Source: Acidiphilium iwatense (GTDB lineage: Bacteria > Pseudomonadota > Alphaproteobacteria > Acetobacterales > Acetobacteraceae). Taken from it: a DNA stretch of 64,000 bases. Positions 43,849 to 55,025 of the stretch are shown here, piece after piece (the first letter of the stretch is position 1; the number at the start of each line of letters is the position of its first letter). The translations under genes were made by a program, and so were the position numbers. The stretch spans positions 1-64,000 of the forward strand of contig NZ_JAKGBZ010000010.1 in the NCBI RefSeq assembly GCF_021556475.1, given 5' to 3'. Under the pieces are notes generated by a model. It had not been told where the DNA came from. It saw only the letters and a list, made by a program, of their open reading frames with translations, and ran no database searches.

Positions 43849-45498
43849 ATGTCCGAAGCAATGCCCGCCCATGGAGTCGTGGAGCGTGAATCCATGGAAT
43901 TCGACGTGGTGGTGGTCGGTGCCGGGCCGGCCGGTCTCTCGGCCGCGATCCGGTTGAAACAGCTCGATCCGGACATTTCGGTCTGCGTGGTCGAAAAGGG
44001 TGGCGAGGTCGGCGCCCACATCCTGTCGGGCTGCGTTCTCGAGCCGCGCGCCTTTCGCGAATTGCTGCCTGATGCCGATCCGGGTGCCATCGAATTTTCC
44101 GTGCCGGCCGGCGACGACCGGTTCATGCTTCTCACTGAAAAAACCGGGTTCAGGTTGCCCACGCCACCGCAGATGCACAATGACGGCAACTACATCGTCA
44201 GCCTGGGCAATGTGGTGCGGTTTCTCGGCGCGCAGGCCGAGGCGGCCGGCGTGGAAATCTATCCCGGTTTCGCCGCCGCCGAAGTTTTGTTCGAGGACGG
44301 GCGGGTGACCGGAATCGCCACGGGCGACATGGGGGTCGGCAAGGATGGCCGGCATACCGAGTTGTTTCAGCGCGGCATGGACTTGCGCGCGACCTATACG
44401 GTGTTCGCGGAAGGCTGCCGGGGTTCGCTCGGCAAGCAGCTCATCGCGCGGTACGGGCTGAACGACGGCGCCGATCCGCAGACCTACGGCATCGGCATCA
44501 AGGAACTTTGGGAGGTTCCGGCGGCGAGCCACACGCCGGGGCTGGTGATGCACAGCATCGGCTGGCCGCTCGATCGCAAAACCTATGGCGGCTCGTTCCT
44601 GTATCATCTCGGCGGCAATTTGATGGCCTATGGGTTCGTCGTCGGTCTGGACTATGAAAATCCGTATTTCTCGCCGTTCGAGGAGACGCAGCGGTTCAAG
44701 ACGCATCCCATGATCCGGCCGTATTTCGCGGGCGCGAAACGCATCTCCTACGGCGCGCGGGCGCTGAACGAGGGCGGCTTCCAGTCGATCCCGAAACTGG
44801 TTTTTCCCGGCGGCGTGCTGGTCGGCTGCGAGGCGGGGTTTCTCAACGTGCCGAAAATCAAGGGCACCCATACCGCGATGAAATCCGGCATGCTCGCCGC
44901 CGAAGCGATCGCCGAAGCCCTGGCGGGCGATCGGCCCGCCACGCTCGACGGTTTCCCCGCCAAGGTGCGCGCGAGTTGGCTCTGGCCGGAGCTGGAAAGC
45001 GTGCGCAACATCAGGCCCGGCTTCGCCAGGTTCGGCATATGGGGCGGGCTGATGAACGCCGCGTTCGAAACCTACATCACCCGCGGCAAATCGCCCTGGA
45101 CGCTGCGCAACCACGCCGACAACGCGACGTTAAAGAAGGCCAGGGACGCGACGCCGATCGCCTATCCGAAGCCGGACGGCATGCTCACCTTCGATCGGCT
45201 CTCCTCGGTGTTCGTCTCCAACACCAATCACGAGGAGAACCAGCCCGCGCATCTGACATTGCGCGATCCCTCAATCGCGATTTCGGTAAACTGGGCCGAA
45301 TATCGCAGCCCGGAGACGCGCTATTGCCCTGCCGGCGTCTATGAAATCGTCGGCGCCGACGTGGGCGACCCGAAACTGCAGATCAACGCGCAGAACTGCG
45401 TGCATTGTAAAACCTGCGACATCAAGGACCCGACGCAGAACATCGACTGGGTGACGCCGGAAGGCTCGGGCGGCCCGAATTATCCTGGCGGGATGTGA
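43849..45498 (+). CDS. Electron-transfer flavoprotein:ubiquinone oxidoreductase
   Basis: A 549-residue inner-membrane-associated flavoprotein passing electrons from ETF (fatty-acid and amino-acid oxidation) to ubiquinone. The FAD-binding motif [17 protein letters not shown] is at about 18-34, [18 protein letters not shown] follows, and the C-terminal 4Fe-4S motif [19 protein letters not shown] lies near 530. The start at 43849 ([11 protein letters not shown]) is preferred over upstream codons that overlap the udg promoter region. No etfAB is adjacent. Confidence 0.94.
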   Translation: MSEAMPAHGVVERESMEFDVVVVGAGPAGLSAAIRLKQLDPDISVCVVEKGGEVGAHILSGCVLEPRAFRELLPDADPGAIEFSVPAGDDRFMLLTEKTGFRLPTPPQMHNDGNYIVSLGNVVRFLGAQAEAAGVEIYPGFAAAEVLFEDGRVTGIATGDMGVGKDGRHTELFQRGMDLRATYTVFAEGCRGSLGKQLIARYGLNDGADPQTYGIGIKELWEVPAASHTPGLVMHSIGWPLDRKTYGGSFLYHLGGNLMAYGFVVGLDYENPYFSPFEETQRFKTHPMIRPYFAGAKRISYGARALNEGGFQSIPKLVFPGGVLVGCEAGFLNVPKIKGTHTAMKSGMLAAEAIAEALAGDRPATLDGFPAKVRASWLWPELESVRNIRPGFARFGIWGGLMNAAFETYITRGKSPWTLRNHADNATLKKARDATPIAYPKPDGMLTFDRLSSVFVSNTNHEENQPAHLTLRDPSIAISVNWAEYRSPETRYCPAGVYEIVGADVGDPKLQINAQNCVHCKTCDIKDPTQNIDWVTPEGSGGPNYPGGM

Positions 45499-45603
45499 CG
45501 GGCCTTGTCCGCCGGTATCGCTTACAACGTCATGTGTGCGTCCTTGAAACCAACCGTCCGTATCACCTCATCCTGATCGTGCCTGCCTTTGGGAGGTTGC
45601 GAC

Positions 45604-46065
45604 ATGAACCTTGTCGTGAAGCGTCTTACCGCTCCTTTCGTCATCGCCGCCTGTCTCGTCGGCGCGTCCGGGACTGCGCTGGCCACCAGCCAGAGCGCGC
45701 CGCCGCAAGGTGTCGGGCTGCTTCCCGCCACCACCGCCCCGTCGGCGGCGGAAATCCGATATCGCAAGACGGTGAATCAGGCCCTGTTCAATCGCTTCGG
45801 TCATGGTGGAACCGGGCGCAACCTCTATTGCGCCGGCCCCGCGATCATCCGGTTCCAGATCCTGCCGAACGGGCGCACCGCCCATGTCGCCCTGGTACGC
45901 CGAAGCCTCCCGGAACTCGATGCGCGGCTGGTCGCGACGATCACCAACATGGTGTTTCCGCGCTTCGAGCCGGGAATGCCCGAACGGCCCTATCCGCTGG
46001 AGTATAAATACGGCGTCTGGACGCTTGCCCAGAAATCGCTCGCGGCACGGACCAATTGCCGCTGA
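45604..46065 (+). CDS. Secreted TonB C-terminal-like small protein
   Basis: A 153-residue exported protein. A signal peptide (MNLVVKRLTAPFVIAACLVGASGTALA, about 1-27) is followed by a TonB-C-like fold: YRKTVNQALFNRF, VIRFQI-type strand IIRFQILPNGRTAHVALVRRS, then ELDARLVATITNMVFPRFEPG. It lacks the N-terminal membrane anchor and Pro-rich linker of true TonB, so it is probably a free periplasmic protein. The ATG at 45604 follows GGGAGG. Function unknown. Confidence 0.7.
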   Translation: MNLVVKRLTAPFVIAACLVGASGTALATSQSAPPQGVGLLPATTAPSAAEIRYRKTVNQALFNRFGHGGTGRNLYCAGPAIIRFQILPNGRTAHVALVRRSLPELDARLVATITNMVFPRFEPGMPERPYPLEYKYGVWTLAQKSLAARTNCR

Positions 46066-46089
46066 CCCGGCGCGATTGCCAACGCCGGG
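46066..46089. terminator. Hairpin between the TonB-C-like gene and dapB
   Basis: CCCGGCG (46066-46072) pairs with CGCCGGG (46083-46089) around a 10-base loop directly after the stop codon. There is no T-run, so it may be an attenuating or RNA-stabilising hairpin rather than a full terminator. Confidence 0.45.
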
Positions 46090-46111
46090 CCGCGCCCATA
46101 AACAGGGCTGG

Positions 46112-46846
46112 ATGAAAACGCGCATCGGCATTGCCGGGATTACCGGCCGGATGGGCAGGCTGCTGGCGGAGGCCGTGCCGGCATCCGGGGCGGTGCTCGC
46201 CGGCGGCATCGGGCGGGACGGCGATCTCGCTGCTCTCGCCGTCGAATCGGATGTCATCATCGACTTCACCACGGCCGCCACCACCGCGTGCCATGCCAGG
46301 AGTCTTGCCGGTGCGGCAACGCCCTGGGTGCTCGGCACTACCGGCCTTACTTCGGACGACGAGGCTGAGGTGAACGTGGCAAGCGCGCGCATCCCGGTCT
46401 TCGCGGCGGCGAATTTTGCACCGGGAGTCAATCTGGTGCTCGCCATCGCCGAGCGCCTGGGCGCTGCATTGCCTGCCGAGTCGCATGACGCCGAAATCCT
46501 GGAAATGCACCATCGCCAGAAAATCGACGCCCCCTCGGGCACCGCCATCGCGCTCGGCCGGGCGATCGCGCAGGGCAGGGGGGTGGATCTCGACTCGGTC
46601 ATCGAGTCGGGCCGCCATGGCGCGACCGGCGCGCGTAAACCGGGCGCGATCGGCTTTGCCGCCCTGCGCGGCGGCCAGATCGTGGGTTCGCACAGCGCGA
46701 TTTTCACCGCTGCGACCGAGCAGATCACCATCACCCACCACGCGCTCGATCGGCGCATTTTCGCCGATGGCGCGGTGCGCGCCGCCCTCTGGCTCGCCGG
46801 CAAGCCGCCCGGCCGCTACGGCATGCGTGACCTGCTCGGCTTGTAA
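46112..46846 (+). CDS. dapB: 4-hydroxy-tetrahydrodipicolinate reductase
   Basis: A 244-residue enzyme of the diaminopimelate/lysine pathway. The NAD(P)H-binding [18 protein letters not shown] is at the N-terminus, DVIIDFTT in the middle, and the substrate site [18 protein letters not shown] (catalytic HHxxKxDAPSGTA). The ATG at 46112 is 46 bases after the previous stop; the longer in-frame upstream extension is out-of-frame sequence of the TonB-C-like gene. metK follows about 110 bases downstream. Confidence 0.94.
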   Translation: MKTRIGIAGITGRMGRLLAEAVPASGAVLAGGIGRDGDLAALAVESDVIIDFTTAATTACHARSLAGAATPWVLGTTGLTSDDEAEVNVASARIPVFAAANFAPGVNLVLAIAERLGAALPAESHDAEILEMHHRQKIDAPSGTAIALGRAIAQGRGVDLDSVIESGRHGATGARKPGAIGFAALRGGQIVGSHSAIFTAATEQITITHHALDRRIFADGAVRAALWLAGKPPGRYGMRDLLGL

Positions 46847-46959
46847 CCAATCCAGAGCTTGACCCTCGGCGCGGTTTCCGCCATCCCCCCATGGCTCCGG
46901 CATGCGGCCAGGGCGCTGTCCCGGCTTGGGGCCATCACTCGCGACAAGAGGAGAAATCC

Positions 46960-48147
<1,188 letters not shown>

Positions 48148-48184
48148 TGTGCGCGGGGATGGTGGGGCGGCCGCGCACCAACCT

Positions 48185-48850
48185 ATGACTCTCAAACCGC
48201 CGCCCGACCGGCTCTATGGTCGGGCGCGCGGACATGCGTTGCGGGCGCGGCAAGCGAACCTCATCGAACATCTGTTGCCCCGCCTGCGCTGGCCCGATGT
48301 GCGGTTCGACAATACGCCGCGCGAGATCTGGCTCGAGGTCGGCGCCGGCGGGTTCGAGCACGCGGAGGCGATCGCTGCCACTAACCCCGAGATCGGGCTG
48401 ATCGCCTGCGAGGTTTTCGAAAACGGCATCGCCTCGCTGCTCTCGCGATTGGCGCCTTCCGGCGAGGTGCGGGAGATTCCCCGCAATCTTCGCGTGTATG
48501 ACGGCGATGCCAGGCATCTGATCCGCGATTTGCCGGACGGATCGATCGCGAAATTGTTTTTGCTGTTCCCGGACCCATGGCCGAAATCGCGACACGCCAA
48601 GCGGCGATTTATCCACCCGGCGACAACCGCCGGAGTTGCACGCGTCATGGCGCTCGGCGGGGAATGGCGGATCGCGAGCGACGACCCGACCTATCAGGAG
48701 TGGGTCGACGAAGTCTTTTCTAACCAAAATTCATTTGAACTATCATCGTGTTACGATATTCGCCCGGGCAACTGGCCTGCCACGCGTTACGAAGCGAAGG
48801 CGATAAGGGCAGGACGGCTTCCTCGATACTGGTCGTTCACACGCAAATGA
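48185..48850 (+). CDS. trmB: tRNA (guanine-N7)-methyltransferase
   Basis: A 221-residue enzyme making m7G46 in tRNA. Motif I is IWLEVGAGGFEHAEAIA, and LFPDPWPKSRHAKRRFIHP is the TrmB signature. The ATG at 48185 (MTLKPPPDRLYGRARGH) fits the family; it lies 37 bases after metK and may be co-transcribed. The last 45 codons are less GC-rich than the rest (near 48720-48770). Confidence 0.93.
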   Translation: MTLKPPPDRLYGRARGHALRARQANLIEHLLPRLRWPDVRFDNTPREIWLEVGAGGFEHAEAIAATNPEIGLIACEVFENGIASLLSRLAPSGEVREIPRNLRVYDGDARHLIRDLPDGSIAKLFLLFPDPWPKSRHAKRRFIHPATTAGVARVMALGGEWRIASDDPTYQEWVDEVFSNQNSFELSSCYDIRPGNWPATRYEAKAIRAGRLPRYWSFTRK

Positions 48851-49073
48851 CATGAAAAATCGCCGGATAAGCTCAATCTGTCATTGACAGCGCCTATCCG
48901 CCGGATGGACAATCGGAAAGTTATCGTGTGCCGGTGGCGCTGCCCAGGCCCTGGATCAGCCTTGCCAGGATGACGCCGGTGTTAGGTAAATGGCTGCTTA
49001 CCCACGCGCGTGCCGAAACTATCGGCGGACCGAACCGCCGATGGAAACATGAACAGAGGGGAAGGAAATATTC

Positions 49074-50327
49074 ATGAATAATCCGTCGGGTTCGTTCGAT
49101 CGTCGCAACGTACTCAAGGCCGGCGCCGCTGTCGGTGTCGCCGGGCTGCTCGCCACGCCGAAACCCACATGGGCGGCCAGCGAAAAGCCGATCAAGATCG
49201 GTATGATCGATCCGATCACCAGCATTTTCGCAGCACTCGGCCATAGCGAGATCAAGGGCGCGAAATTCGCCGAGGCAGAGATCAACAAGAAGGGCGGCAT
49301 CATGGGCCGGCCTCTGCAGCTTATCGTCGAGGATGGCGCGGGCAGCCCCGGAACCAGCATCGATAAGGCCGCGCGTCTGGTGTCGCGTGACAAGATCGAC
49401 TTCCTGATCGGCGCGGTGAATTCCGCATCGGCGCTGGCGCTCAGCCAATTCGCCAACAAGCACAACCTTCTCTATGTCTGCACCGGCGGTCACGTCGACA
49501 GCCTGACCGGCAAGGATTGCCACTGGAACACGTTCCGCACCTGCTCGACCACATGGATGCTGACGGCGGGCGACTTCGAGACCTTGTTCAAGAAATTCGG
49601 CAAGACCTGGTACTTCATCACCACCGACTACGCGTTCGGCCATGCCGAGCAGGCCGACTACATCACCCAGCTCAAGAAGGCGGGCGGCAAGGTCGTCGGC
49701 GGCGCCCTGGCACCGGTCGGCACCACCGATTTTTCCTCCTATCTGATCGACGTGAAAGCGAAGAAACCGAAGGTGCTCTGCTTGCTGCTCGCCGGCGACG
49801 ATCAGGTGAACTGCATGAAGCAGATCTCCCAGTTCGGCATCGACAAGGAAATCGCGGTCGGCGGCGCGCTGATCGAGCTCGAGGAATTGCAGGCATTGCC
49901 GCAGGCAGCACTCTATGGCTGGTGGACCATGGAGTGGTACTGGAAACAGCCGAAAACCCCGCATGTCGCGGAATTCGTCAAGGCCTATCTGGCTAAATAT
50001 CCAGGCCAATACCCGACCGCCAGATCCTGGTTCGGCTATGCCTCGGTCTACGCGATCAAGCTTGCGGTCGAGCGCGCGAAATCGATCGAAACGCTGAAAG
50101 TCGTCAAGGCGATGGAGGGGCTGGTTCTGCCGCCCGAAATCGCGTTGCAGCCCGGCACGCCGGCCTATCGCGCCGAGGATCATCAATTGATGCTCAGCAT
50201 GTTCCCCGGCCATGCGATCCAGACCGGAAAATATCCGAATCTGTTCGAGGTCTCGGCGATCGTGCCCGGCGCCCAACTCGCTTTGCCCCCGGCGGAGACC
50301 GGCTGCAAAATCAAATACCCGGCTTGA
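49074..50327 (+). CDS. ABC substrate-binding protein, branched-chain amino acid/amide type
   Basis: A 417-residue periplasmic binding protein (type I fold, Peripla_BP_6). The N-terminus FDRRNVLKAGAAVGVAGLLA is a twin-arginine-type signal. Mature features include IGMIDPITSIFAALGHSEIKGAKFAEAEIN, a typical GxxxS/T ligand loop (IGAVNSASALALSQFA) and ITTDYAFGHAEQADY. It heads a five-gene importer operon. The ligand is unknown; leucine/isoleucine/valine, urea or short amides are possible. The 220-base leader contains no gene. Confidence 0.9.
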   Translation: MNNPSGSFDRRNVLKAGAAVGVAGLLATPKPTWAASEKPIKIGMIDPITSIFAALGHSEIKGAKFAEAEINKKGGIMGRPLQLIVEDGAGSPGTSIDKAARLVSRDKIDFLIGAVNSASALALSQFANKHNLLYVCTGGHVDSLTGKDCHWNTFRTCSTTWMLTAGDFETLFKKFGKTWYFITTDYAFGHAEQADYITQLKKAGGKVVGGALAPVGTTDFSSYLIDVKAKKPKVLCLLLAGDDQVNCMKQISQFGIDKEIAVGGALIELEELQALPQAALYGWWTMEWYWKQPKTPHVAEFVKAYLAKYPGQYPTARSWFGYASVYAIKLAVERAKSIETLKVVKAMEGLVLPPEIALQPGTPAYRAEDHQLMLSMFPGHAIQTGKYPNLFEVSAIVPGAQLALPPAETGCKIKYPA

Positions 50328-50352
50328 TCGGGTACTACTCGGCGTGAAGGAC

Positions 50353-50376
50353 GGCGGCCCCGGCTGGTTCCGGGGC
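50353..50376 (+). terminator. Attenuator-like hairpin after the binding-protein gene
   Basis: CGGCCCCGG (50353-50361) pairs with CCGGGGCCG (50368-50376), a very stable 9-bp GC stem with a 6-base loop, and no T-run. Placed between the binding-protein and permease genes, it fits the usual RNA-stabilising element that raises binding-protein over permease expression. Confidence 0.7.
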
Positions 50377-50400
50377 CGTATGCCACCTTGGGAAGAGGTC

Positions 50401-51273
50401 ATGGGTCTCATTCTGCTGTTCAACGCATTCAACGGGCTGATTCAAGGCGCGTTCTACGCGTTGATGGCGCTCGGGCTCGCATTGATTCTCGGCCTGAACA
50501 ACACGATCAATTTCGCTCAGGGCGCATTCATGGCGCTTGCGGCGTATTTTGCGTTCACCCTGGTGCCTTATACAGGGTTCTGGGGTGCGCTGATCGCGGC
50601 GCCGCTACTCGCGGGGGTAATCGGCTTCGCGGTCGAGACGGTTCTGGTGCGCCGCCTCTACAGCCGCAAAGATCCGATCTATACGCTGCTGCTCACCTTC
50701 GGCCTCGCGCTGATCATCCAGGATATGATCCGCACGATCTGGGGCGCGCAGGGCAAGCCGCTGGCGATTCCGGGATTTCTCAATCATCCTCTAAGTAACA
50801 CATATTTCTTCCTTACCGGCTATCGGTTGTTCGTCGTCGCGGTGGCGTTGATCGGCACGGGCGCATTGTTCGCGGTCCTGCGCTTCACCCGCATCGGCAT
50901 CCGCATCCGCGCCGGCAATGCCGATCTTGAAACGATTTCAGCCCTTGGCGTGAACATATATCTGCTGCGCACGGCGAATTTCATCATCGGCATCGTCTTC
51001 GCCGGCGTCGCCGGGATTCTTGCCGCCGGTCAGCTTGGATTGAACCCCACCATGGGCGATGCGCTGATCATGCCGGCCTTCGTCGCGATCGTTGTCGGCG
51101 GCGTGGGTTCGCTGGTCGGCTCTCTCCTCGGCGGGCTGATCATCGGCCTCGCCTCCGGCATCACCACGGCGTTCTTCCCGGCGGCGAGCGAGGTGGTGAT
51201 CTACGTCATCATGGGCATCATGCTGGTGGTGCGGCCGCGCGGCCTGCTCGGGCAGGAGGGGCTGTTCGAATGA
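50401..51273 (+). CDS. livH: ABC permease, LivH type
   Basis: A 290-residue inner-membrane permease with about eight helices: NAFNGLIQGAFYALMALGLALILGLNNTINFAQGAFMALAAY is the LivH start, and AGVAGILAAGQLGLNPTMGDALIMPAFVAIVVGGVGSLVGSLLGG the conserved late region. Pairs with LivM to form the channel of the importer. The ATG at 50401 follows GGGAAGAGGTC. The next start overlaps its stop by 4 bases. The symbol reflects family, not a proven substrate. Confidence 0.92.
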   Translation: MGLILLFNAFNGLIQGAFYALMALGLALILGLNNTINFAQGAFMALAAYFAFTLVPYTGFWGALIAAPLLAGVIGFAVETVLVRRLYSRKDPIYTLLLTFGLALIIQDMIRTIWGAQGKPLAIPGFLNHPLSNTYFFLTGYRLFVVAVALIGTGALFAVLRFTRIGIRIRAGNADLETISALGVNIYLLRTANFIIGIVFAGVAGILAAGQLGLNPTMGDALIMPAFVAIVVGGVGSLVGSLLGGLIIGLASGITTAFFPAASEVVIYVIMGIMLVVRPRGLLGQEGLFE

Positions 51274-52268
51274 CCATGGAAATCGCAAGCGCCCGTACCG
51301 CTGTCGCGAAACCGCCTGCGCCAGGCTTGATATCGCGCCGCGTCCTCGGCAATGTCGCTCTCGGTCTGGTTTTGCTCGCCGTGCCGTTTTGGCTGCCGCT
51401 GGTCGGGGGGTACACCGATCTCGCCTCGCGCGTGCTGATCTATGCACTCGCGGCCATGGGGCTGAACCTGCTGCTCGGCTTCACCGGCGGCTTGTCGTTC
51501 GGCCACGCGGCCTATTTCGGCCTCGGGGCCTATGGCGTCGGGCTGATGCTGAAATACGAAACCCACAGCATTCTCCTCGCCCTTCTGGTCGGCACCCTGG
51601 TTGGCGGCATCGCGGCCACGCTGCTTGGCCCGATCGCGGTGCGCCGGCGCGGCATCTATTTTGCGATGATCACCATCGCCATCGGCCAGATGTTCTACTT
51701 CCTGGCGGTACGCTGGAATTCGCTGACCGGCGGCGAGGATGGCCTGACCGGATTTTCGCGCCATCCTATCAAGCTTCCGGGCCTGACCGTGCCGATGGGG
51801 TCGGTCGGTTTCTTCTACCTCGTGCTGGTCTGCTTCGGAGCCTGCGCGCTGCTGTTGTGGACTGTGCTGAATTCACCTCTTGGCCATACGTTCGTCGGAA
51901 TCAGGGAAAATTATAAGCGGCTGATCTTTCTCGGCGTGAGGACCAAGCGATATCTGGCGATTTCCTTCGCGATTTCCGGGTTCGTGGTGGCGCTGGCCGG
52001 CGGGCTGAACGCGCTGCTCGACAATTTCACGTCGCCGAACACACTGAACTACACGTTGTCGGGCGATTTTCTGATCATCGCGGTGCTTGGCGGGATGCGC
52101 AATTTCTGGGGACCGTTGGCCGGCGCCGTCATCTTCATTCTGGTCCGCGATTATGTCAGTTCGATCACCGATAACTGGATGACGGTGATCGGCCTCATCT
52201 TCGTCCTTTCGGTGCTCTTTTTTCCGCTCGGCATTCTCGGCTTCTTCAACCGGAAATCCGCGTCATGA
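51270..52268 (+). CDS. livM: ABC permease, LivM type
   Basis: A 332-residue permease with about ten helices. YALAAMGLNLLLGFTGGLSFGHAAYFGLGAYGVGLML is the LivM signature, followed by FVGIRENYKRLIFLGVRTKRYLAISFAISG, the cytoplasmic coupling loop. It partners with LivH. It overlaps livH and livG by 4 bases at both ends, so the operon is translationally coupled. Confidence 0.92.
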   Translation: MTMEIASARTAVAKPPAPGLISRRVLGNVALGLVLLAVPFWLPLVGGYTDLASRVLIYALAAMGLNLLLGFTGGLSFGHAAYFGLGAYGVGLMLKYETHSILLALLVGTLVGGIAATLLGPIAVRRRGIYFAMITIAIGQMFYFLAVRWNSLTGGEDGLTGFSRHPIKLPGLTVPMGSVGFFYLVLVCFGACALLLWTVLNSPLGHTFVGIRENYKRLIFLGVRTKRYLAISFAISGFVVALAGGLNALLDNFTSPNTLNYTLSGDFLIIAVLGGMRNFWGPLAGAVIFILVRDYVSSITDNWMTVIGLIFVLSVLFFPLGILGFFNRKSAS

Positions 52269-53029
52269 GTTTCCTCGTCCTCGACTCGGTCGGTCGCCGA
52301 TTCGGTGCGTTGCGCGCACTGTCGGATATTTCGCTCAGCGTCGAGTCCGGCGAATTGCGTGCGATCATCGGGCCGAACGGCGCGGGCAAGACCACGTTGT
52401 TCAACCTGATCAGCGGCTTTTTCCCGCCCACCGAAGGTAATATCACCTTCGAGGGTGCGCCGATCACTGCGGTCAATCCGACCGAACTGGTCCATCGCGG
52501 TATCATCCGCACCTTCCAGATCACCGAGATTTTTCTGTCGCTTACCGTCTATGAGAATCTGCGCATCGCGGTCGAAACCGCGATGGGCCTCAATCTGCGC
52601 CCGTGGATTTCCCGTGCGCAACGCGCGGCGGTGGCGGAGCGCATCGCGGAACTGGCCGCCATCGTCAGGATTGAGTCAAAGCTTCATCGTGTGGCGGGCG
52701 AATTGTCGCATGGCGATCAGCGTGTGGTGGAAATCGGCATCGTGCTGGCCAAATCACCGAAACTTCTGCTGCTCGACGAGCCGACGGCGGGCATGGGTGA
52801 CGAGGAAACCCGCCACATGACCGATCTGATCCGCCGGCTGAACAAGGAACAGCACATCACCATGCTGTTCGTCGAACACGACATGGCGATCGTCTTCGGT
52901 ATCGCCGATCGGATCACCGTGCTCGATAACGGAAAAATGCTCGCCGAGGGCAATGCGGCCGAAATCGCCGCCAATCCGCGCGTGCAATCGGCCTATCTTG
53001 GCGATGCAGGTTTGGGGAACGCCGCATGA
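52265..53029 (+). CDS. livG: ABC ATPase, LivG type
   Basis: A 254-residue ATPase. Walker A GPNGAGKTT; signature ELSHGDQRVVEIGIVLA (a LivG-specific variant of LSGGQ); Walker B LLLLDEPTAGM; and the H-loop FVEHDMAIV. It energises the LivH-LivM importer with LivF. It overlaps both neighbours. Confidence 0.93.
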   Translation: MSFLVLDSVGRRFGALRALSDISLSVESGELRAIIGPNGAGKTTLFNLISGFFPPTEGNITFEGAPITAVNPTELVHRGIIRTFQITEIFLSLTVYENLRIAVETAMGLNLRPWISRAQRAAVAERIAELAAIVRIESKLHRVAGELSHGDQRVVEIGIVLAKSPKLLLLDEPTAGMGDEETRHMTDLIRRLNKEQHITMLFVEHDMAIVFGIADRITVLDNGKMLAEGNAAEIAANPRVQSAYLGDAGLGNAA

Positions 53030-53733
53030 GCGCCGTGTTGCAGGCCGAGGGGCTACAGACCTATTACGGAAAAAGCCACATCCTGCATGGAGTTTCGCTC
53101 ACCGTGGGGCAGGGCGAGCTGATCGCGTTGCTGGGCCGCAACGGCGCGGGCAAGACCACCACCATGCGCAGCATCATGGGCTTGACCGCGCCGCGTGAAG
53201 GCATGGTGCGCCTGTTTGGCCGGGACACCACGGGTATCGCGCCCTATCGCGTCGCCGGCATGGGGGTCGGGTATGTGCCTGAAGGCCGCAAGATTTTCGG
53301 CCACCTCACGGTTCACGAAAATCTGCTGGTTCCGCCGCAAACCAAGGGGCCATGGACCATCCCGGCGGTCTATCAACTGTTCCCCCGTCTCGAAGAACGC
53401 CGCACCAGCAAGGGCGGCCGGTTGTCCGGCGGCGAACAGGAAATGCTGTCGATCGCGCGCGCCCTGTTGCTGAACCCGAAATTCCTGATTCTCGACGAAC
53501 CCTCCCAGGGCCTGGCTCCGGTTATCGTGCAGGAGGTGATGCTCACCGTCGGGCGGATGAAAAGCGAAGGCATGTCGATCCTTCTGGTCGAGCAGAACGC
53601 GTTCCTCGCGTTGAAACTCGCGGACCGGGCTTATGTGCTGTCGGACGGCGAGGTCGTCTATGACGGCTCTGCCGCCGAACTCGCCGCCGACACCACGCGC
53701 ATGGAAAATCTCGCGGGGGTCAGCCACATTTAA
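53026..53733 (+). CDS. livF: ABC ATPase, LivF type
   Basis: A 235-residue ATPase: Walker A GRNGAGKTT, MRSIMGLTAPREGMVRLFGRD, YVPEGRKIFGHLTV (LivF hallmark), signature LSGGEQEMLSIARALL and Walker B FLILDEPSQGLAPVIV. It is the last gene of the importer operon; an MFS gene follows 48 bases later and is probably separate. Confidence 0.93.
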   Translation: MSAVLQAEGLQTYYGKSHILHGVSLTVGQGELIALLGRNGAGKTTTMRSIMGLTAPREGMVRLFGRDTTGIAPYRVAGMGVGYVPEGRKIFGHLTVHENLLVPPQTKGPWTIPAVYQLFPRLEERRTSKGGRLSGGEQEMLSIARALLLNPKFLILDEPSQGLAPVIVQEVMLTVGRMKSEGMSILLVEQNAFLALKLADRAYVLSDGEVVYDGSAAELAADTTRMENLAGVSHI

Positions 53734-53781
53734 GCCGGATTGGCGGATCGTCGCGACTGATCTAGTGATGGCGGAAACGTC

Positions 53782-54978
53782 ATGAGGTCTGCCATGCCCT
53801 CCGCGATCATCCAAACCGAACCAACCGCATCCAATCTGGACGCGGCGAAGGTGATGATTGCCGGCGTGGCCAGCATGATCCTCACGGTGGGGCTCGCGCG
53901 CTTCCTCTACACGCCGCTTCTGCCGGTCATGCAGGCGCAAGCCCATCTCTCCACCGTCGCGGGCGGCTGGCTCGCGACCATCAACTACGCGGGCTACATG
54001 ACGGGTACGCTGCTCGCGGCCTCGGTCGGCGGTCTGCGCACGAAGTTCCACCTTTATCGTGCGCTGCTCCTGGTTGCCCTGGTCGGCACCGCCGGCATGG
54101 GTCTGACCACGAATTTGGCCCTCTGGGCAGTGCTGCGCTTCATCGCGGGGATGTCCAGCGTTGCCGGGCTTCTGCTCGGCTCCGGCCTCGTACTCAACTG
54201 GCTGCTGCGCCACGGGCGGCGACTAGAACTCGGCGTGCATTTCGGTGGTGTCGGGCTTGGCATCGCGGTTTCCGGCCTGCTCGCGATCGCGATGGCCGGA
54301 TGGCTCGACTGGGCGGATCAATGGCTGGTCGCCGGTGCGTTCGGCGTGCTGTTTCTCATTCCTGCCTGGGTCTGGCTGCCTGCGCCGCCCGCGCATGACG
54401 GCATTCACCGCCCGGCAATGGTCGATCGGCCGCCGTCCCATCGCTGGATGACCCTGTTCACCCTGGCCTATTTTTGCGCGGGGGTGGGGTATGTGGTCAG
54501 CGCGACCTTCATCGTCGCGATTGCCGCGCATCAGCCGCAACTGCGCGGTTTCGGCAATCTCGTCTGGGTCGTCGTCGGCTTGGCGGCGATGCCGTCCTGT
54601 CCGCTCTGGGACCGCATGGCGCGGCGCACCGGCGATATTCCGGCGCTGCTCGCGGCATTCGCGATGCTGATCGTCGCGATCATGCTGTCGGCCACCAACA
54701 AGGGTCTCGCCGCTTCGATGGTGAGCGCCGCGCTCTATGGCGCCTCGTTCAACGGCATCACCAGCATGACGCTGAGCATCATCGGCCGGCTCTATCCGAG
54801 CAATCCGGCAAAGGCGATGGCGCGGCTGACCATCAGCTTCGGTGCGGCGCAGATCATCGCTCCCGCCGTCTCGGGCTATATCGCGGCATTCACCGGCAGC
54901 TATCGCGGCGCCCTGTTCATGGCCGCCGCGACCATGGCCGCGGGGATGGTATTTCTCGCAGCGATACGCCGAGAGTAG
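53782..54978 (+). CDS. MFS transporter, YbfB/YjiJ family
   Basis: A 398-residue protein with 12 membrane helices. The N-terminal AGVASMILTVGLARFLYTPLLPVMQAQAHLS is the YbfB/YjiJ signature (GLARFxYTPLLP). Later GLVLNWLLRHGRRLELGVHFGGVGLGIAVSGLLA matches the family. Substrates are unknown. The stop codon lies inside a perfect 16-bp hairpin that begins three bases before it. ATG at 53797 is an alternative start. Confidence 0.86.
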   Translation: MRSAMPSAIIQTEPTASNLDAAKVMIAGVASMILTVGLARFLYTPLLPVMQAQAHLSTVAGGWLATINYAGYMTGTLLAASVGGLRTKFHLYRALLLVALVGTAGMGLTTNLALWAVLRFIAGMSSVAGLLLGSGLVLNWLLRHGRRLELGVHFGGVGLGIAVSGLLAIAMAGWLDWADQWLVAGAFGVLFLIPAWVWLPAPPAHDGIHRPAMVDRPPSHRWMTLFTLAYFCAGVGYVVSATFIVAIAAHQPQLRGFGNLVWVVVGLAAMPSCPLWDRMARRTGDIPALLAAFAMLIVAIMLSATNKGLAASMVSAALYGASFNGITSMTLSIIGRLYPSNPAKAMARLTISFGAAQIIAPAVSGYIAAFTGSYRGALFMAAATMAAGMVFLAAIRRE

Positions 54979-55012
54979 TGCGTGATCGGTTCAAGTCGAT
55001 CACGCACTACTC
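54973..55012. terminator. Perfect 16-bp hairpin overlapping the MFS stop codon
   Basis: Arms at 54973-54988 and 54997-55012 (GAGTAGTGCGTGATCG and its exact complement) with an 8-base loop. The TAG stop at 54976-54978 is in the left arm. Followed by AT-rich ATATATTTT, so it may terminate the plus-strand transcript. Confidence 0.85.
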
Positions 55013-55025
55013 ATATATTTTGGGC

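Noticed and set aside
44748-45114. Long minus-strand reading continuing upstream of the uracil-DNA glycosylase gene
   Set aside because: It is antisense to ETF-QO; the glycosylase domain begins only after 43767.
45803-46111. N-terminal extension of dapB by about 103 codons
   Set aside because: The extension is an out-of-frame reading of the TonB-C-like gene; DapB proteins start at the Rossmann strand seen at 46112.
46847-46959. Possible SAM riboswitch in the metK leader
   Set aside because: No pseudoknot or stem arrangement of a known SAM riboswitch class could be recognised by eye.
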